A stretch of 64,000 nucleotides of DNA from Clostridia bacterium (lineage in GTDB: Bacteria > Bacillota > Clostridia > Oscillospirales > Acutalibacteraceae), in assembly GCA_017438845.1 (NCBI GenBank), contig JAFRUO010000005.1, positions 62,001-126,000 on the forward strand, given 5' to 3'. The notes under the pieces were generated by a model, which was given only the letters and a program-made list of their open reading frames with translations, was not told the DNA's origin and searched no databases. The position numbers were made by a program, and so were the translations under genes. Position 1 is the first letter of the stretch. Every line of letters begins with the position of its first letter. Shown piece after piece: positions 39,982 to 49,436 of this stretch.

Positions 39982-40125
39982 ATGACAAAGACAAAGGAAA
40001 ACGGTGCTGAGCCGAAGATCAATTTGAAACAGCAGGACGGCATTCAGGGGAAAATAATTTATGACGTTGAAAGAATAACTTTTAAAAATCGCAGAAAAAA
40101 TGAGAAAACAAAAGAAAACAACTGA
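39982..40125 (+). CDS. 47-residue basic hypothetical protein
   Basis: ATG at 39982 with a well-placed SD (GGAGG, 6 nt spacing) opens 47 codons encoding a highly charged, Lys-rich protein (MTKTKENGAEPKINLKQQDG start, RRKNEKTKENN end). No family is recognised. It lies between the Cys-Gly gene and the CtsR operators, with no clear terminator of its own. The good SD is the only positive evidence that it is translated. Confidence 0.5.
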   Translation: MTKTKENGAEPKINLKQQDGIQGKIIYDVERITFKNRRKNEKTKENN

Positions 40126-40157
40126 TTATATTTGAAAATCACGTTAAAACGAACAAA

Positions 40158-40240
40158 TTTGACCTTTTTTGACCTTTGACTATTACGGCAAAGAGGGTAT
40201 AATTACAAGTGTTAAAGGTCAAAGAAAGTCAAAGTCAAAG
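40158..40240 (+). promoter_or_regulatory. ctsR promoter flanked by two CtsR operators
   Basis: CtsR boxes of the form GGTCAAA-NNN-RGTCAAA occur at 40158-40174 (reverse orientation, TTTGACCTTTTTTGACC) and 40217-40233 (GGTCAAAGAAAGTCAAA), each with an extra half-site beside it. Between them lies the promoter TTTGAC (40175-40180), 17 bp, TATAAT (40198-40203). CtsR thus represses its own heat-shock operon. Confidence 0.9.
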
Positions 40241-40255
40241 AGAGGCGATTACCAA

Positions 40256-40705
40256 ATGAACCTTAGTAAAGAAATAGCCGAAATGATTATGCAGATGCTT
40301 GACGGCAACAGCACCGCGCAAATCAGAAGAAATGACCTTGCGGAGCAAATCGGCTGTGTTCCGAGCCAGATTAACTACGTTCTTTCCTCACGCTTTACTC
40401 CCGAGCACGGATACATTGTCGAAAGCCAGAGGGGCGGCGGAGGCTACATCAAAATCACAAGAATCAACTATGACCTTTCAACACTGAAAATGCACCTGAT
40501 TAATTCCGTCGGCGACAGGATAAGCGAAAAGGGCTGCAGGGCGAATGTCGTAAACCTTTATGACAAAAAGCTTCTTTCGGAGCAGCAGGCAAAGCTTATA
40601 CTCTGTGCCACCTCGGACAGAAACTATAAGCAGATACCCGAGGAAAAAAGGGACGAATTCAGGGCGGAAATGTTTAAACAGCTTTTACTTTCAACTATGG
40701 ATTAA
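40256..40705 (+). CDS. ctsR: Transcriptional repressor of class III stress genes CtsR
   Basis: A 149-residue protein. The N-terminal winged HTH (RRNDLAEQIGCVPSQINYVL, wing SQRGGGGYIKI) carries the conserved glycine-rich thermosensor loop. The C-terminal dimer/McsB-interaction domain follows. It represses clp genes until heat lowers DNA binding or McsB acts on it. The frame is open upstream, but MNLSKEIAEM at 40256 is the family start and lies after the second operator. Confidence 0.95.
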   Translation: MNLSKEIAEMIMQMLDGNSTAQIRRNDLAEQIGCVPSQINYVLSSRFTPEHGYIVESQRGGGGYIKITRINYDLSTLKMHLINSVGDRISEKGCRANVVNLYDKKLLSEQQAKLILCATSDRNYKQIPEEKRDEFRAEMFKQLLLSTMD

Positions 40706-40718
40706 AGGAGAGATAAAT

Positions 40719-41225
40719 ATGCTTTGTCAGAATTGTAAAAAGAATGAGGCAACAACTCATATTAAAAGAATTGTAAACGGTGAAACCACTCAGGCGCATC
40801 TTTGCTCGGACTGTGCAAAGAGCCTCGGTTACGACAGCATGTTTTCCGATTTCGGCTTCGGCTTTTCGGACATGCTCAGAAGCTTCTTCAACGAGCCCGT
40901 TTTAGCTTCGCTCGGCTCAAGAGAGCTTCGCTGCGACAGGTGCGGCAGTACCTTTGCGGATATTGTTAATTCGGGAAAAATCGGCTGTGCCGATTGCTAC
41001 GAAACATTTTACGACAAGCTCCTGCCTTCGCTTGAAAGGCTTCACGGCAAGACCTCGCACGAGGGTAAAATCCCCAACGGCTCGCCCGAAATCAAAAAGA
41101 AAAGCGAGCTTGAACAGTTAAAGGATGAGCTCGACGAAGCGGTCCGTGAGCAGAATTACGAGAAAGCGGCGGAGCTCAGGGATAAGATAAAGTCAATCGA
41201 AAGCGAGGACAAGGGAAATGAGTAA
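40719..41225 (+). CDS. mcsA: McsA, activator of the McsB arginine kinase
   Basis: A 168-residue protein. Two zinc-binding cysteine sets are visible: CQNCKKNEATTH with CSDCAKSLG, and CDRCGSTFAD with CADCYETF. A C-terminal UVR motif follows (LKDELDEAVREQNYEKAAEL). McsA binds and activates McsB and adapts it to ClpC. The start at 40719 has SD AAAGGAGAG. The 3' end overlaps mcsB by 8 bp. Confidence 0.95.
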   Translation: MLCQNCKKNEATTHIKRIVNGETTQAHLCSDCAKSLGYDSMFSDFGFGFSDMLRSFFNEPVLASLGSRELRCDRCGSTFADIVNSGKIGCADCYETFYDKLLPSLERLHGKTSHEGKIPNGSPEIKKKSELEQLKDELDEAVREQNYEKAAELRDKIKSIESEDKGNE

Positions 41226-42216
41226 ATGGTATATAGGCGAAGGCGACCACAATGACATTGTTATTTCGACAAGAGTACGGCTTGCCAGAAATCTTGCCGA
41301 TTATCCGTTCCCCTCAAGGCTTGATAACAGGTCAAAAATCAAAATCAACGAGCTTGTAAGGGACGCCATTGCAGACAGGGAGCACCTTCAGTACACAGAG
41401 CTTAAAACGCTTACGAGGGCTGAAATTGTATCGCTCGCAGAAAGACATCTGATAAGTCCCGAATTTGCCTCAAGCTCGGACGGCAGGGCACTGCTTATGA
41501 GTGACAACGAGGATGTAAGCATTATGCTTTGCGAGGAGGACCACATCAGGCTTCAGGTCATGAAGTCGGGTCTTAACCTAAGCGAGGCATATGAAATCGC
41601 AGACAGAATCGACAACGAAATTAACGAAAGCTTAAACTATGCCTTTGACGAGAGGCTCGGCTACCTTACGCAGAATCCGACAAATCTCGGCACAGGAATG
41701 AGGGCTTCGGTTATGCTGCATTTGCCTGCGCTCGGCAGAGAGGGCAGAATGAACACCCTTGCGCTGACAGTGTCAAAGCTCGGACTGAATATCCGACCTG
41801 CCTATGATGAAAACGGCATGGCGCTGGGTAGCCTATATCAGCTGAGCAACCAGGTGTCGCTCGGAATCAGCGAAGCGGCGGCAATCGAAAACCTGAAAAG
41901 CATCACCCTTCAGCTTGCCACTCAGGAACGTGCGGCACGCAAGGAAATGGCAAACAGTATCAATGTTCAGGACGAGGTTTACAGGGCATACGGCATACTC
42001 AAATCGGCGAGAATACTCCCGATTGAGGAATTTATGAGCCTGATTTCAAGCGTCCGTCTCGGCAAGGTGCTCGGCATACTTGACACAGATATAAAAACAA
42101 TCAACGAGCTTATGGTATCAATGCAGTCGGCTACGATAAATGCCTTTGTCGGCAGAACACTTGAGGCAGGCGAGCGCGATATTGAAAGAGCGAAAATAGT
42201 AAGAGAAAGACTTTAA
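41218..42216 (+). CDS. mcsB: Protein arginine kinase McsB
   Basis: A 332-residue phosphagen-kinase-fold enzyme. Features are ISTRVRLARNLADYPFP at the N-terminus (ATP site) and a C-terminal lobe with GTGMRASVMLHLPAL and the LGSLYQLSNQVSLG loop. It phosphorylates arginines on proteins, marking them for ClpCP, and inactivates CtsR. It begins inside the end of mcsA. Confidence 0.95.
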   Translation: MSKWYIGEGDHNDIVISTRVRLARNLADYPFPSRLDNRSKIKINELVRDAIADREHLQYTELKTLTRAEIVSLAERHLISPEFASSSDGRALLMSDNEDVSIMLCEEDHIRLQVMKSGLNLSEAYEIADRIDNEINESLNYAFDERLGYLTQNPTNLGTGMRASVMLHLPALGREGRMNTLALTVSKLGLNIRPAYDENGMALGSLYQLSNQVSLGISEAAAIENLKSITLQLATQERAARKEMANSINVQDEVYRAYGILKSARILPIEEFMSLISSVRLGKVLGILDTDIKTINELMVSMQSATINAFVGRTLEAGERDIERAKIVRERL

Positions 42217-42257
42217 TAAGCAGAAAGTCAAAACAAATGTAGAAAGGAATGATATGT

Positions 42258-44696
42258 ATGCTTAAATTTAACGGCTTTACCGAAAAGGCAAACATTGCAC
42301 TTAACAAGGCGCTGTCATCCGCCGAGGATTTAGGTCACACATATATCGGCAGTGAGCATTTGCTTTTGGGCTTACTCGATGACAGCGGCACGGTCGCAGG
42401 AGCCGTGCTCAAGGACAAAAAAATCACCTTCAAGGATGTAAGGGAATACATCGCACAGACTATCGGCACGGGATACCCCACGCAACTCGGTGCACAGGAT
42501 TTTACCCCGAAAAGTAAAAGGATAATTGAAACTGCGCTGTCCTTTGCCGTGCAGACAAATTATTCGCTCGCAGGCACAGAGCATATTCTGCTTGCGATTG
42601 TAAACGACAGCTCCTGCTATGCAAGCAGGATTTTAAGGCAGGCAGGGCTTACGCAGGAGGCGCTTGTCGGTGCTATTTCCGACAAGCTTATGAACACGCC
42701 TAACCCGGCGTCCGGAGCTCCTCAGGGCGACGCTCAGGGCTCAGAGGGAGTGCTTGGAGAATTCGGAAGAGATTTGACCGAAGCGGCAAAGCTCGGAAAA
42801 ATTGACCCCGTTATCGGACGTCAGGAGGAAATCGACAGGGTTATTCAGATCCTGTGCCGCAGGACTAAAAACAACCCCTGCTTAATCGGCGAGCCGGGCG
42901 TAGGCAAAACCGCGATTGCAGAGGGACTGGCGCTTAAAATCGTATCCGGTGAGGTGCCGGAGCTTTTAAAGGACAAAAAGATAATCTCCGTTGACCTTAC
43001 CGGCATGGTTGCAGGCACAAAGTACAGAGGAGATTTTGAAGAAAGAATAAAGAAGATTATTGACGAGGTCAAAAACTCGGACGACATAATCCTGTTTATT
43101 GACGAGGTGCACACCCTTATCGGCGCAGGCGGCGCAGAGGGCGCAGTAGATGCCGCAAACATCTTAAAGCCATCGCTTGCAAGGGGAGAGCTCCAGGTAA
43201 TCGGCGCAACGACTATTGACGAATACCGCAAGCACATTGAAAAGGACGCTGCGCTTGAAAGACGTTTTCAGCCCGTAAAGGTAGGCGAGCCTTCAAAGGA
43301 GGAGGCTGTTGAAATTCTCAAGGGATTGCGTGACAAATACGAGGCGCATCATAAGCTGAAGATAACCGACGAGGCAATTGTGCAGGCTGTTGAGCTTTCC
43401 TCAAGATATATTGCGGACCGATACCTTCCCGATAAGGCGATTGACCTTATTGACGAAGCGGCTTCAAGGGTAAGACTACGCACCTTTACGGCCCCTACGG
43501 ATTTAAAAGAACTTGAAAACAGGGTCAAAGAGCTTGAAGCGGAAAAGATGAGCGCAGTCAATTCTCAGGACTTTGAAACTGCGGCAAAGCTTCGTGATGA
43601 GGAAAAGGAAGCCTCCGAAAAGCTTGAAAAAATGAAGCAGAGCTGGCAGGACAAGGCGGAGCAGAAAAAGGGCGAGGTCACAGCCGACGAGATAGCCGAA
43701 ATCGTTTCCTCGTGGACGGGGGTGCCCGTAGCTCAGCTTACCGAGAAGGAAAGCGAAAGATTGCTTAAAATGGAGGATATTCTTCATGCAAGGCTTATCG
43801 GTCAGGACGAGGCGGTTAAGGCCGTTTCGAGGGCAATACGCAGGTCGAGAACCGGACTCAAGGACCCGAAAAAGCCGATAGGTTCCTTCATCTTCCTCGG
43901 ACCGACGGGCGTAGGAAAGACGGAGCTTTGCAAGGCGCTTGCAGAAGCGTTGTTCGGTGACGAAAACGCAATGATAAGGCTTGATATGTCCGAATATATG
44001 GAAAAATATTCCGTGTCAAGACTTGTCGGCTCGCCTCCCGGATATGTCGGCTACGATGAGGGCGGACAGCTTACCGAGCAGGTAAGGACAAAGCCCTATT
44101 CGGTAGTGCTCTTTGACGAAATCGAAAAGGCGCACCCCGACGTTTTCAATATGCTTCTTCAAATTCTTGACGACGGCATACTGACGGATTCGCAGGGCAG
44201 AAAGGTTGACTTTAAAAACTGCGTAATTATAATGACGTCAAATGTCGGTGCAAAACTGATAACGCAGAAGCAGTCCTCCTTCGGCTTTACCGACAGTGAA
44301 AAGGAAAAGCAGCTTAATGCCGAAAAGATTAAAGAGGCGGTTATGGGCGAGCTTAAAAGCCTGTTCAGACCCGAGTTCTTAAACAGAGTCGACGATATTA
44401 TAGTCTTTGACAGACTTTCGGAGTCCGACATTGAAAAGATTGCTTATAATTTGGTTTCTCAGCTTGAAAAGAGAATAGAGAAGCTTGAAATAAGCATTGA
44501 CTTCAGCGAGGACGTTATTAAAAAAGTCGCAAAGGCGGGCTACGATGAGGTTTACGGAGCGCGTCCGCTTAAAAGGGCAATACAGACCGAGTTGGAGGAT
44601 GAAATCAGCGAGGAGATGCTCAAGGGTAATATCAAAAAGGGTAAAGCCTATGAGTGCTGCCTTGACGACGGAAAAATATGCTTTAAAGAAAAATAA
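42258..44696 (+). CDS. clpC: ATP-dependent Clp protease ATP-binding subunit ClpC
   Basis: An 812-residue Hsp100 protein. Two N-terminal Clp_N repeats (FTEKANIALNKALSSAEDLG) bind adaptors and pArg. AAA1 has GEPGVGKTAIAEG, a UVR-containing middle domain follows (about residues 420-460), and AAA2 has GPTGVGKTELCKA. It unfolds tagged substrates for ClpP. Of two in-frame ATGs, 42258 is preferred because AAAGGA is 9 nt upstream; the one at 42249 touches the SD. It is the last gene of the ctsR operon. Confidence 0.95.
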   Translation: MLKFNGFTEKANIALNKALSSAEDLGHTYIGSEHLLLGLLDDSGTVAGAVLKDKKITFKDVREYIAQTIGTGYPTQLGAQDFTPKSKRIIETALSFAVQTNYSLAGTEHILLAIVNDSSCYASRILRQAGLTQEALVGAISDKLMNTPNPASGAPQGDAQGSEGVLGEFGRDLTEAAKLGKIDPVIGRQEEIDRVIQILCRRTKNNPCLIGEPGVGKTAIAEGLALKIVSGEVPELLKDKKIISVDLTGMVAGTKYRGDFEERIKKIIDEVKNSDDIILFIDEVHTLIGAGGAEGAVDAANILKPSLARGELQVIGATTIDEYRKHIEKDAALERRFQPVKVGEPSKEEAVEILKGLRDKYEAHHKLKITDEAIVQAVELSSRYIADRYLPDKAIDLIDEAASRVRLRTFTAPTDLKELENRVKELEAEKMSAVNSQDFETAAKLRDEEKEASEKLEKMKQSWQDKAEQKKGEVTADEIAEIVSSWTGVPVAQLTEKESERLLKMEDILHARLIGQDEAVKAVSRAIRRSRTGLKDPKKPIGSFIFLGPTGVGKTELCKALAEALFGDENAMIRLDMSEYMEKYSVSRLVGSPPGYVGYDEGGQLTEQVRTKPYSVVLFDEIEKAHPDVFNMLLQILDDGILTDSQGRKVDFKNCVIIMTSNVGAKLITQKQSSFGFTDSEKEKQLNAEKIKEAVMGELKSLFRPEFLNRVDDIIVFDRLSESDIEKIAYNLVSQLEKRIEKLEISIDFSEDVIKKVAKAGYDEVYGARPLKRAIQTELEDEISEEMLKGNIKKGKAYECCLDDGKICFKEK

Positions 44697-44714
44697 GGAA
44701 AAAAAAGAAAAAGA

Positions 44715-44745
44715 CCCCTGCACACCTTCGGGCGGGCAGGGGTTT
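44715..44745. terminator. Terminator after clpC
   Basis: CCCCTGC (44715-44721) pairs with GCAGGGG (44736-44742), then TTT. It lies between convergent genes. Confidence 0.65.
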
Positions 44746-44754
44746 AATTATGTT

Positions 44755-46299
44755 TTATTCTGCTTCCTCTTCCTCGGCTTCAACTCTCTGAGCTCTTCTG
44801 GTTTCAAGCTCCGAAAGCATATTTTCTTTAAACTTGCCGTGAACGGGGAAGAATATCCAGGTAAGACCGTTGAACAGTCTTGCAAATGCAGGCAGCAACG
44901 CGAACACCGCAAAGAAGCCCTTTAAAACAGAGGGGTTGGTTTCCTGAATGACGTTGCCGAGCGCATCCTTGTGAGCAACGTATCCGACAAGCGTAATTAC
45001 AAGACCCGAAAGGAAGCCCGTAACTGCGTTGGCAAGCTTGCCGAAGTAGTTGGTGATGGTCTGCACAAGCGCTTCGTTTCTGACGCCGTATTTCCATTCG
45101 CTGTAATCGTAAACATCACCCTGCAAAACTGCGGCGCAAACTCTTAAAACGCAGTTCGGCAAACCGCAGATTGTAAGCATGAGAGTAAGATATGCGAGGT
45201 TTAAAAAGAAATTTGTGCCCTCCCATTGGTGACCGTCTAAGCCGAAGGGCTGATAGCCGATTACGAACAGAAGAGTATATGCGACGCCGCCGAAAATGCC
45301 CGCGCCGATGGAAGTGTTTCGTGCGCCGAATTTTCTGATAAGCTTCGGAGTAAGGGGAGTGATGATGTAATTCGGTATTCCCGTGAACAGTCCCGCAATT
45401 GAGCCGTTCATAAGTCTGCCGGTATTGTGATACCAGAAGAAGCTCTCCGTCGCACCGCCGACTGATTTGAAGGAGCCGAAGAAATTGGCGATAACCGAAA
45501 TAAGCATCGGCTTGTTTTTGATAGCGTTTTTAAAGGATTCGATAATTCCGATTTCCTGCATCTGCTCACGGGAAGCCAGCGGCACTCTTTCCCTCATTGC
45601 AAAGAAGCCGTATATCGCAGTTCCTGCGGCAACGAGCACCATGGCAAACGAAAAGCCCGTATAAACATTCTGCATACCGACGGTTTTCTTTAAAGGCTCA
45701 AGCACAAACGGGAGCAGTGACGGAAGCCACATTCCGAAAAGCTCAAAAAACTTTGACGTCGCAATCAGACTGTCACGTTCCTTTATGTTCGGCGTGATGT
45801 TGTACAGCAATATATTCCAGGCGCCGAAATACGACATACCGAGGTTGTAAAGGAAGATTGCCGCAACCGCCCAGATAATTGTTTTAGCGGAGCCCGGTCC
45901 GAAGTCGGGAGCCGAGAAAAGCATTAAGGCGGCGATTCCCCAGAAGGGCACGGTCAATATCATATACGGACGAAGTCTGCCCCAGCGGGTTCTTGTCCTG
46001 TCGATAATAAGACCCGAAAGCGAGTCGTCGAGGGCGTCGTAAACCGATTCAAGACCTACGATGGTGCCGTAAGCCTTACCCGAAATTCCGAGGAAGCTTA
46101 TCATAAAGAACTGACGGTTTGCGTCGACAAACTGCGCTAAGTTCTTCTGACCGAAGGTGGTGAGCAGAAAAGCAACGATTTCACGGGGCCTTAAATAACG
46201 CCTTTTGCCGGTCGAGAGCTTTTCAACCTCGCTTTCAACTTCCTTTTCAAATTCCTCTTCATTGACCTGAGCGGTTGTTGCCGCTTTGCTTTCAGCCAA
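44755..46299 (-). CDS. GPH-family (glycoside-pentoside-hexuronide) sugar:cation symporter
   Basis: A protein of about 514 residues with 12 predicted membrane helices and a charged 45-residue N-terminal tail. The family signature DRTRTRWGRLRPYM is close to the N-terminal third, and KERDSLIATSKFF matches the next conserved loop. GPH (MelB-like) proteins take up glycosides or pentosides with Na+ or H+. No glycosidase gene stands beside it, so no substrate is proposed. TTG at 46299 behind AGGA is preferred. An upstream TTG at 46338 is open but has no SD. Confidence 0.8.
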   Translation of the reverse strand: MAESKAATTAQVNEEEFEKEVESEVEKLSTGKRRYLRPREIVAFLLTTFGQKNLAQFVDANRQFFMISFLGISGKAYGTIVGLESVYDALDDSLSGLIIDRTRTRWGRLRPYMILTVPFWGIAALMLFSAPDFGPGSAKTIIWAVAAIFLYNLGMSYFGAWNILLYNITPNIKERDSLIATSKFFELFGMWLPSLLPFVLEPLKKTVGMQNVYTGFSFAMVLVAAGTAIYGFFAMRERVPLASREQMQEIGIIESFKNAIKNKPMLISVIANFFGSFKSVGGATESFFWYHNTGRLMNGSIAGLFTGIPNYIITPLTPKLIRKFGARNTSIGAGIFGGVAYTLLFVIGYQPFGLDGHQWEGTNFFLNLAYLTLMLTICGLPNCVLRVCAAVLQGDVYDYSEWKYGVRNEALVQTITNYFGKLANAVTGFLSGLVITLVGYVAHKDALGNVIQETNPSVLKGFFAVFALLPAFARLFNGLTWIFFPVHGKFKENMLSELETRRAQRVEAEEEEAE

Positions 46300-46402
46300 A
46301 ATATCACATCCTAACACAACGGATTTTAGTTCGCTCAAAAATATAAATTAATTTTATCATATCGAGCAGGCAGTTTGCAATAGTTTAGAAAAAATAAATA
46401 AA

Positions 46403-46852
46403 TTATGTCCTGTGTTTTTCCGTCTGCATAACCGCAAGTGCATCGCAACGCTCGTTTTCGGGATGACCTGCGTGACCCTTTACCCAGACAAATTCGATTT
46501 CATGAGTTTCGTCAAGCTCGAGAAGCCTTTCCCAGTATTCAATGTTCAGCGCGGGCTTGTTGTCGCTTTTTTTCCAACCTCTTGCCTTCCAGGATTTTGC
46601 CCAGCCCTTTGTCATACCGTCGCAGACATATTTCGAGTCGGTCGTGACAGTAACCCTGCACGGCTCCTTTAAGGCTTCAAGCGCCTTGATTACCGCCGTC
46701 AGTTCCATTTTATTGTTGGTGGTTTCACCCTCTCCGCCGGACAGCTCCTTTTCAACGCCGTTATATCTGAGGATGGCGCCCCAGCCGCCGGGACCCGGAT
46801 TGCCGGAGCAGGCTCCGTCGGTGAAAATTTCCACGAACTTTTTTTCTTTCAT
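46403..46852 (-). CDS. rnhA: Ribonuclease HI
   Basis: A 149-residue protein. All catalytic acids are visible in family context: [17 protein letters not shown] (Asp), TTNNKMEL (Glu), [10 protein letters not shown] (Asp) and NERCDALA (Asp). The basic handle region [20 protein letters not shown] is present. It cleaves RNA in RNA-DNA hybrids. The ATG at 46852 has SD GGGAGAGG. Confidence 0.96.
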   Translation of the reverse strand: MKEKKFVEIFTDGACSGNPGPGGWGAILRYNGVEKELSGGEGETTNNKMELTAVIKALEALKEPCRVTVTTDSKYVCDGMTKGWAKSWKARGWKKSDNKPALNIEYWERLLELDETHEIEFVWVKGHAGHPENERCDALAVMQTEKHRT

Positions 46853-46890
46853 TTTTTCCTCTCCCAAGCTTTAATAAATCTATTTTATCA

Positions 46891-46913
46891 TTGTTGAGTT
46901 CATTTCTCAACAA
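46891..46913. repeat. Inverted repeat between rnhA and the nucleotidyltransferase gene
   Basis: TTGTTGAG (46891-46898) and CTCAACAA (46906-46913) are perfect 8-bp arms around 7 nt. It could be a weak terminator or an operator; the sequence does not decide. Confidence 0.4.
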
Positions 46914-46988
46914 AAAAGATTAATTACTGTTTATTTGTCAATAATAAATATACGGAAAAAAGGTATATTTTTAATTGGGGGAAAGAGA

Positions 46989-49289
46989 ATGAAAGCAGTA
47001 ATTATGGCAGGCGGCAGCGGGAAAAGACTGATGCCGCTGACCTATTCAACACCTAAGCCGATGGTAAGACTATTTTCAAAACCGATACTCGGTCATATTA
47101 TCGCTCTGCTCGGAGAAAACGGCTTTGATGACATAACCGTCAGCCTCGGATATATGGCGTCGAGAATTGAGGAATACCTTTCCGAAACCGATTTCGGCAA
47201 TGTCAGAATAAAAGCGGTCAGAGAGGATACGCCTCTCGGGACTGCAGGCGGAGTTAAGAATGCGCTGAAAAGTGCCGAAGAGCCGTTCCTTGTAATAAGC
47301 GGCGACTGCGTCTGTGACTTTGACCTGAAAAAGCTGATGGATTATCACCTCTCCTCTTCAGCATTTATAACGATTGCCTGCACACATACAGATGACCCGA
47401 GAGAATATGGCGTGGTTGAGCATGACGAGCGTGGCAAGGTGAAAGCCTTTACAGAAAAGCCGCCATGGTCTTGCGCTGTTTCAAACCGTGTTAACACGGG
47501 GATTTATATACTTGACCCCGAGGCACTTGAGAAAATCCCCGACGGGCAATGCTATGACTTTTCGGGCGACCTTTTTCCCGAGTTGATAAGAGAGGGTAAG
47601 AGCATTATGCAGTATAACGCTGAGGGCTTCTGGTGCGATGTCGGAAACCCTACAGCACTGCTTGAATGTATGAAAAAGGCTCTTGACGGAGAGGTACGGC
47701 TTTCAATCGGCTCGGGCGAGGGCGGCGTGTATTTTGACGGGGAATTGCCCAAGGGAAAATTCAGCATTATTCCGCCATGCTTTATAGCGAAAAACGTAAG
47801 GCTCGGCGACGGTGCCGTAATCGGTCCGTACAGTGTGATTGACGAGGGCTGCAGAGTTGAAAAGGGCTCCGAGGTAAAGGGCTCGTGTATGTTCCCGTAT
47901 TCGACAGTGCTTGAAAACTGCCGTATAGACGGTGCGATACTCTGCGAAAAGGCGGCGGTAAAGCCCGGCTCCCGACTCAGTGAGGGCTGTATAATAGGAG
48001 AAAGCTCTACCGTAAATGCCGACTGCATTGTCGGTAAGGGCGTGGTACTGCCCCCGGAAAGCGACGTCGACCGCGGTTGCGTTTTCAGAGGAGATATAAA
48101 GAATATACAGACGCTTAAAGCTCTGACGGATTTCAACAGCTTCAGCGGAAGAAGCGATCTTGATTTTGACGCCGTAAACGTTTCTCTTATTGGTCAGGCA
48201 ATAGCTTCGTCTTCGGTGGGCGGAAGAGTGGGTATACTGACCGACGGCGAAGCGGTTTCCGAAGCGACGGCGCATTCGCTTAAGGGGGCAATGCTTTCCT
48301 GCGGCGCACATGTCTGGGATTTCGGCGAGGGCTTTTATACTCAGCTTGAATTTTACATTCGCTTTTGTTCCTTGAAATGCGGAATCTTTGTTGGCAGTAA
48401 AGGAAATGATATAAGTATTTCGCTGTGCGGAGAAAACGGGCTTCCGTTAAAAAACAATGTCTGCAGGGATATTGAAAACCGAATCCGCTACCGAAACTTC
48501 TCACCTGTCGGCTCACAGGACTGCAAAAGGGTTTCGGATATGGGCGGCGTAGCAATGATGTACCGACGGGAAATTATCCGCCAGACCGATATTGAGCTTT
48601 CGGATATCGGATGCAGTATAAAATGCACAAATGATAGAATAAAGCTTCTTTTAGAGGATTGTCTGTACAGGCTCGGATGCAGAAAAAAAGAGTACCTGAC
48701 TTTTAAAATCAACGGCTACGGTAATTTGTTGACCGCCTTTTCAAGAGAGTGCGGCTGGCTGTCGCACGACAGGCTTTCCGCAATATGCCTCAATTTTGAG
48801 GCTCGAAACGGCAGGGATATTTCCGTGCCCTTTGACAGTCCGCACATTTTTGAAAGCATAGCGGAAAAACACGGCAGAAAGGTTTTAAGGTTTTTCTCCT
48901 CCGGCACCGACAGCTCCGACGACAGTGCGAGAGAGCTTGCAAGGGCTGACGGGTTTATGAGGGACGCGCTGTTTATGAGCGTAAAGCTTTTAAATATTAT
49001 CTGCACAACGGGAAAAAGCCTTGCAAGGCTTTCGGCGGAGCTTCCCGATTTTTATGTCAGCCGCACAAAAATACCTCTTTCCTTTTCGCCTTCGGAGCTT
49101 AAAAGCAGGCTTTCCGACGGCGGATTCGTCACAAGAGAAGGCATATTGCTGCAATTTGATGCGGGCAGGGTTTTGCTTACCCCGTCGCGCTCGGGCAAAA
49201 CGCTCAGAATTCTGTCCGAAGCGGCAAACTATGAGATGTCAAAGGAGCTGACCGTTCAGGCGCAGAAACGGCTTGAGGGCAAGCTTTAA
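46989..49289 (+). CDS. Sugar nucleotidyltransferase fused to a phosphomannomutase-like domain
   Basis: A 766-residue protein. Residues 1-235 are a nucleotidyltransferase (MKAVIMAGGSGKRLMPLT, GTAGGVKNAL, VISGDCVCDFDL). About 250-370 are left-handed beta-helix hexapeptides. About 375-766 resemble a phosphoglucomutase/phosphomannomutase chain. The mutase part looks degenerate: the expected TASHNP serine loop reads FVGSKGNDIS, and no DGDxDR metal loop was found. The first part probably activates a sugar-1-phosphate (NDP-mannose or NDP-glucose); the second may be regulatory. SD-like GGGGGAAAG. Such fusions occur in Gram-positives and cyanobacteria. Confidence 0.8.
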   Translation: MKAVIMAGGSGKRLMPLTYSTPKPMVRLFSKPILGHIIALLGENGFDDITVSLGYMASRIEEYLSETDFGNVRIKAVREDTPLGTAGGVKNALKSAEEPFLVISGDCVCDFDLKKLMDYHLSSSAFITIACTHTDDPREYGVVEHDERGKVKAFTEKPPWSCAVSNRVNTGIYILDPEALEKIPDGQCYDFSGDLFPELIREGKSIMQYNAEGFWCDVGNPTALLECMKKALDGEVRLSIGSGEGGVYFDGELPKGKFSIIPPCFIAKNVRLGDGAVIGPYSVIDEGCRVEKGSEVKGSCMFPYSTVLENCRIDGAILCEKAAVKPGSRLSEGCIIGESSTVNADCIVGKGVVLPPESDVDRGCVFRGDIKNIQTLKALTDFNSFSGRSDLDFDAVNVSLIGQAIASSSVGGRVGILTDGEAVSEATAHSLKGAMLSCGAHVWDFGEGFYTQLEFYIRFCSLKCGIFVGSKGNDISISLCGENGLPLKNNVCRDIENRIRYRNFSPVGSQDCKRVSDMGGVAMMYRREIIRQTDIELSDIGCSIKCTNDRIKLLLEDCLYRLGCRKKEYLTFKINGYGNLLTAFSRECGWLSHDRLSAICLNFEARNGRDISVPFDSPHIFESIAEKHGRKVLRFFSSGTDSSDDSARELARADGFMRDALFMSVKLLNIICTTGKSLARLSAELPDFYVSRTKIPLSFSPSELKSRLSDGGFVTREGILLQFDAGRVLLTPSRSGKTLRILSEAANYEMSKELTVQAQKRLEGKL

Positions 49290-49339
49290 ATAAAAAGGCG
49301 GTTGATTGCCGCCGATACATATAAATATACATTTATACA

Positions 49340-49368
49340 TTGACATAAATGCAATTTAATAGTATTAT
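49340..49368 (+). promoter_or_regulatory. Promoter of the rnj operon
   Basis: TTGACA (49340-49345), 17-bp spacer, TATTAT (49363-49368). Confidence 0.65.
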
Positions 49369-49436
49369 ATTATAATCTATAATTATATCTGAAAGTATGC
49401 CCTGAAAAAGGTGTTTACATAAAACAGGAGAGAATA

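Noticed and set aside
49295..49313. Terminator after the nucleotidyltransferase fusion gene
   Set aside because: A GGCGG/CCGCC stem exists, but no T-run follows, so it was not listed.
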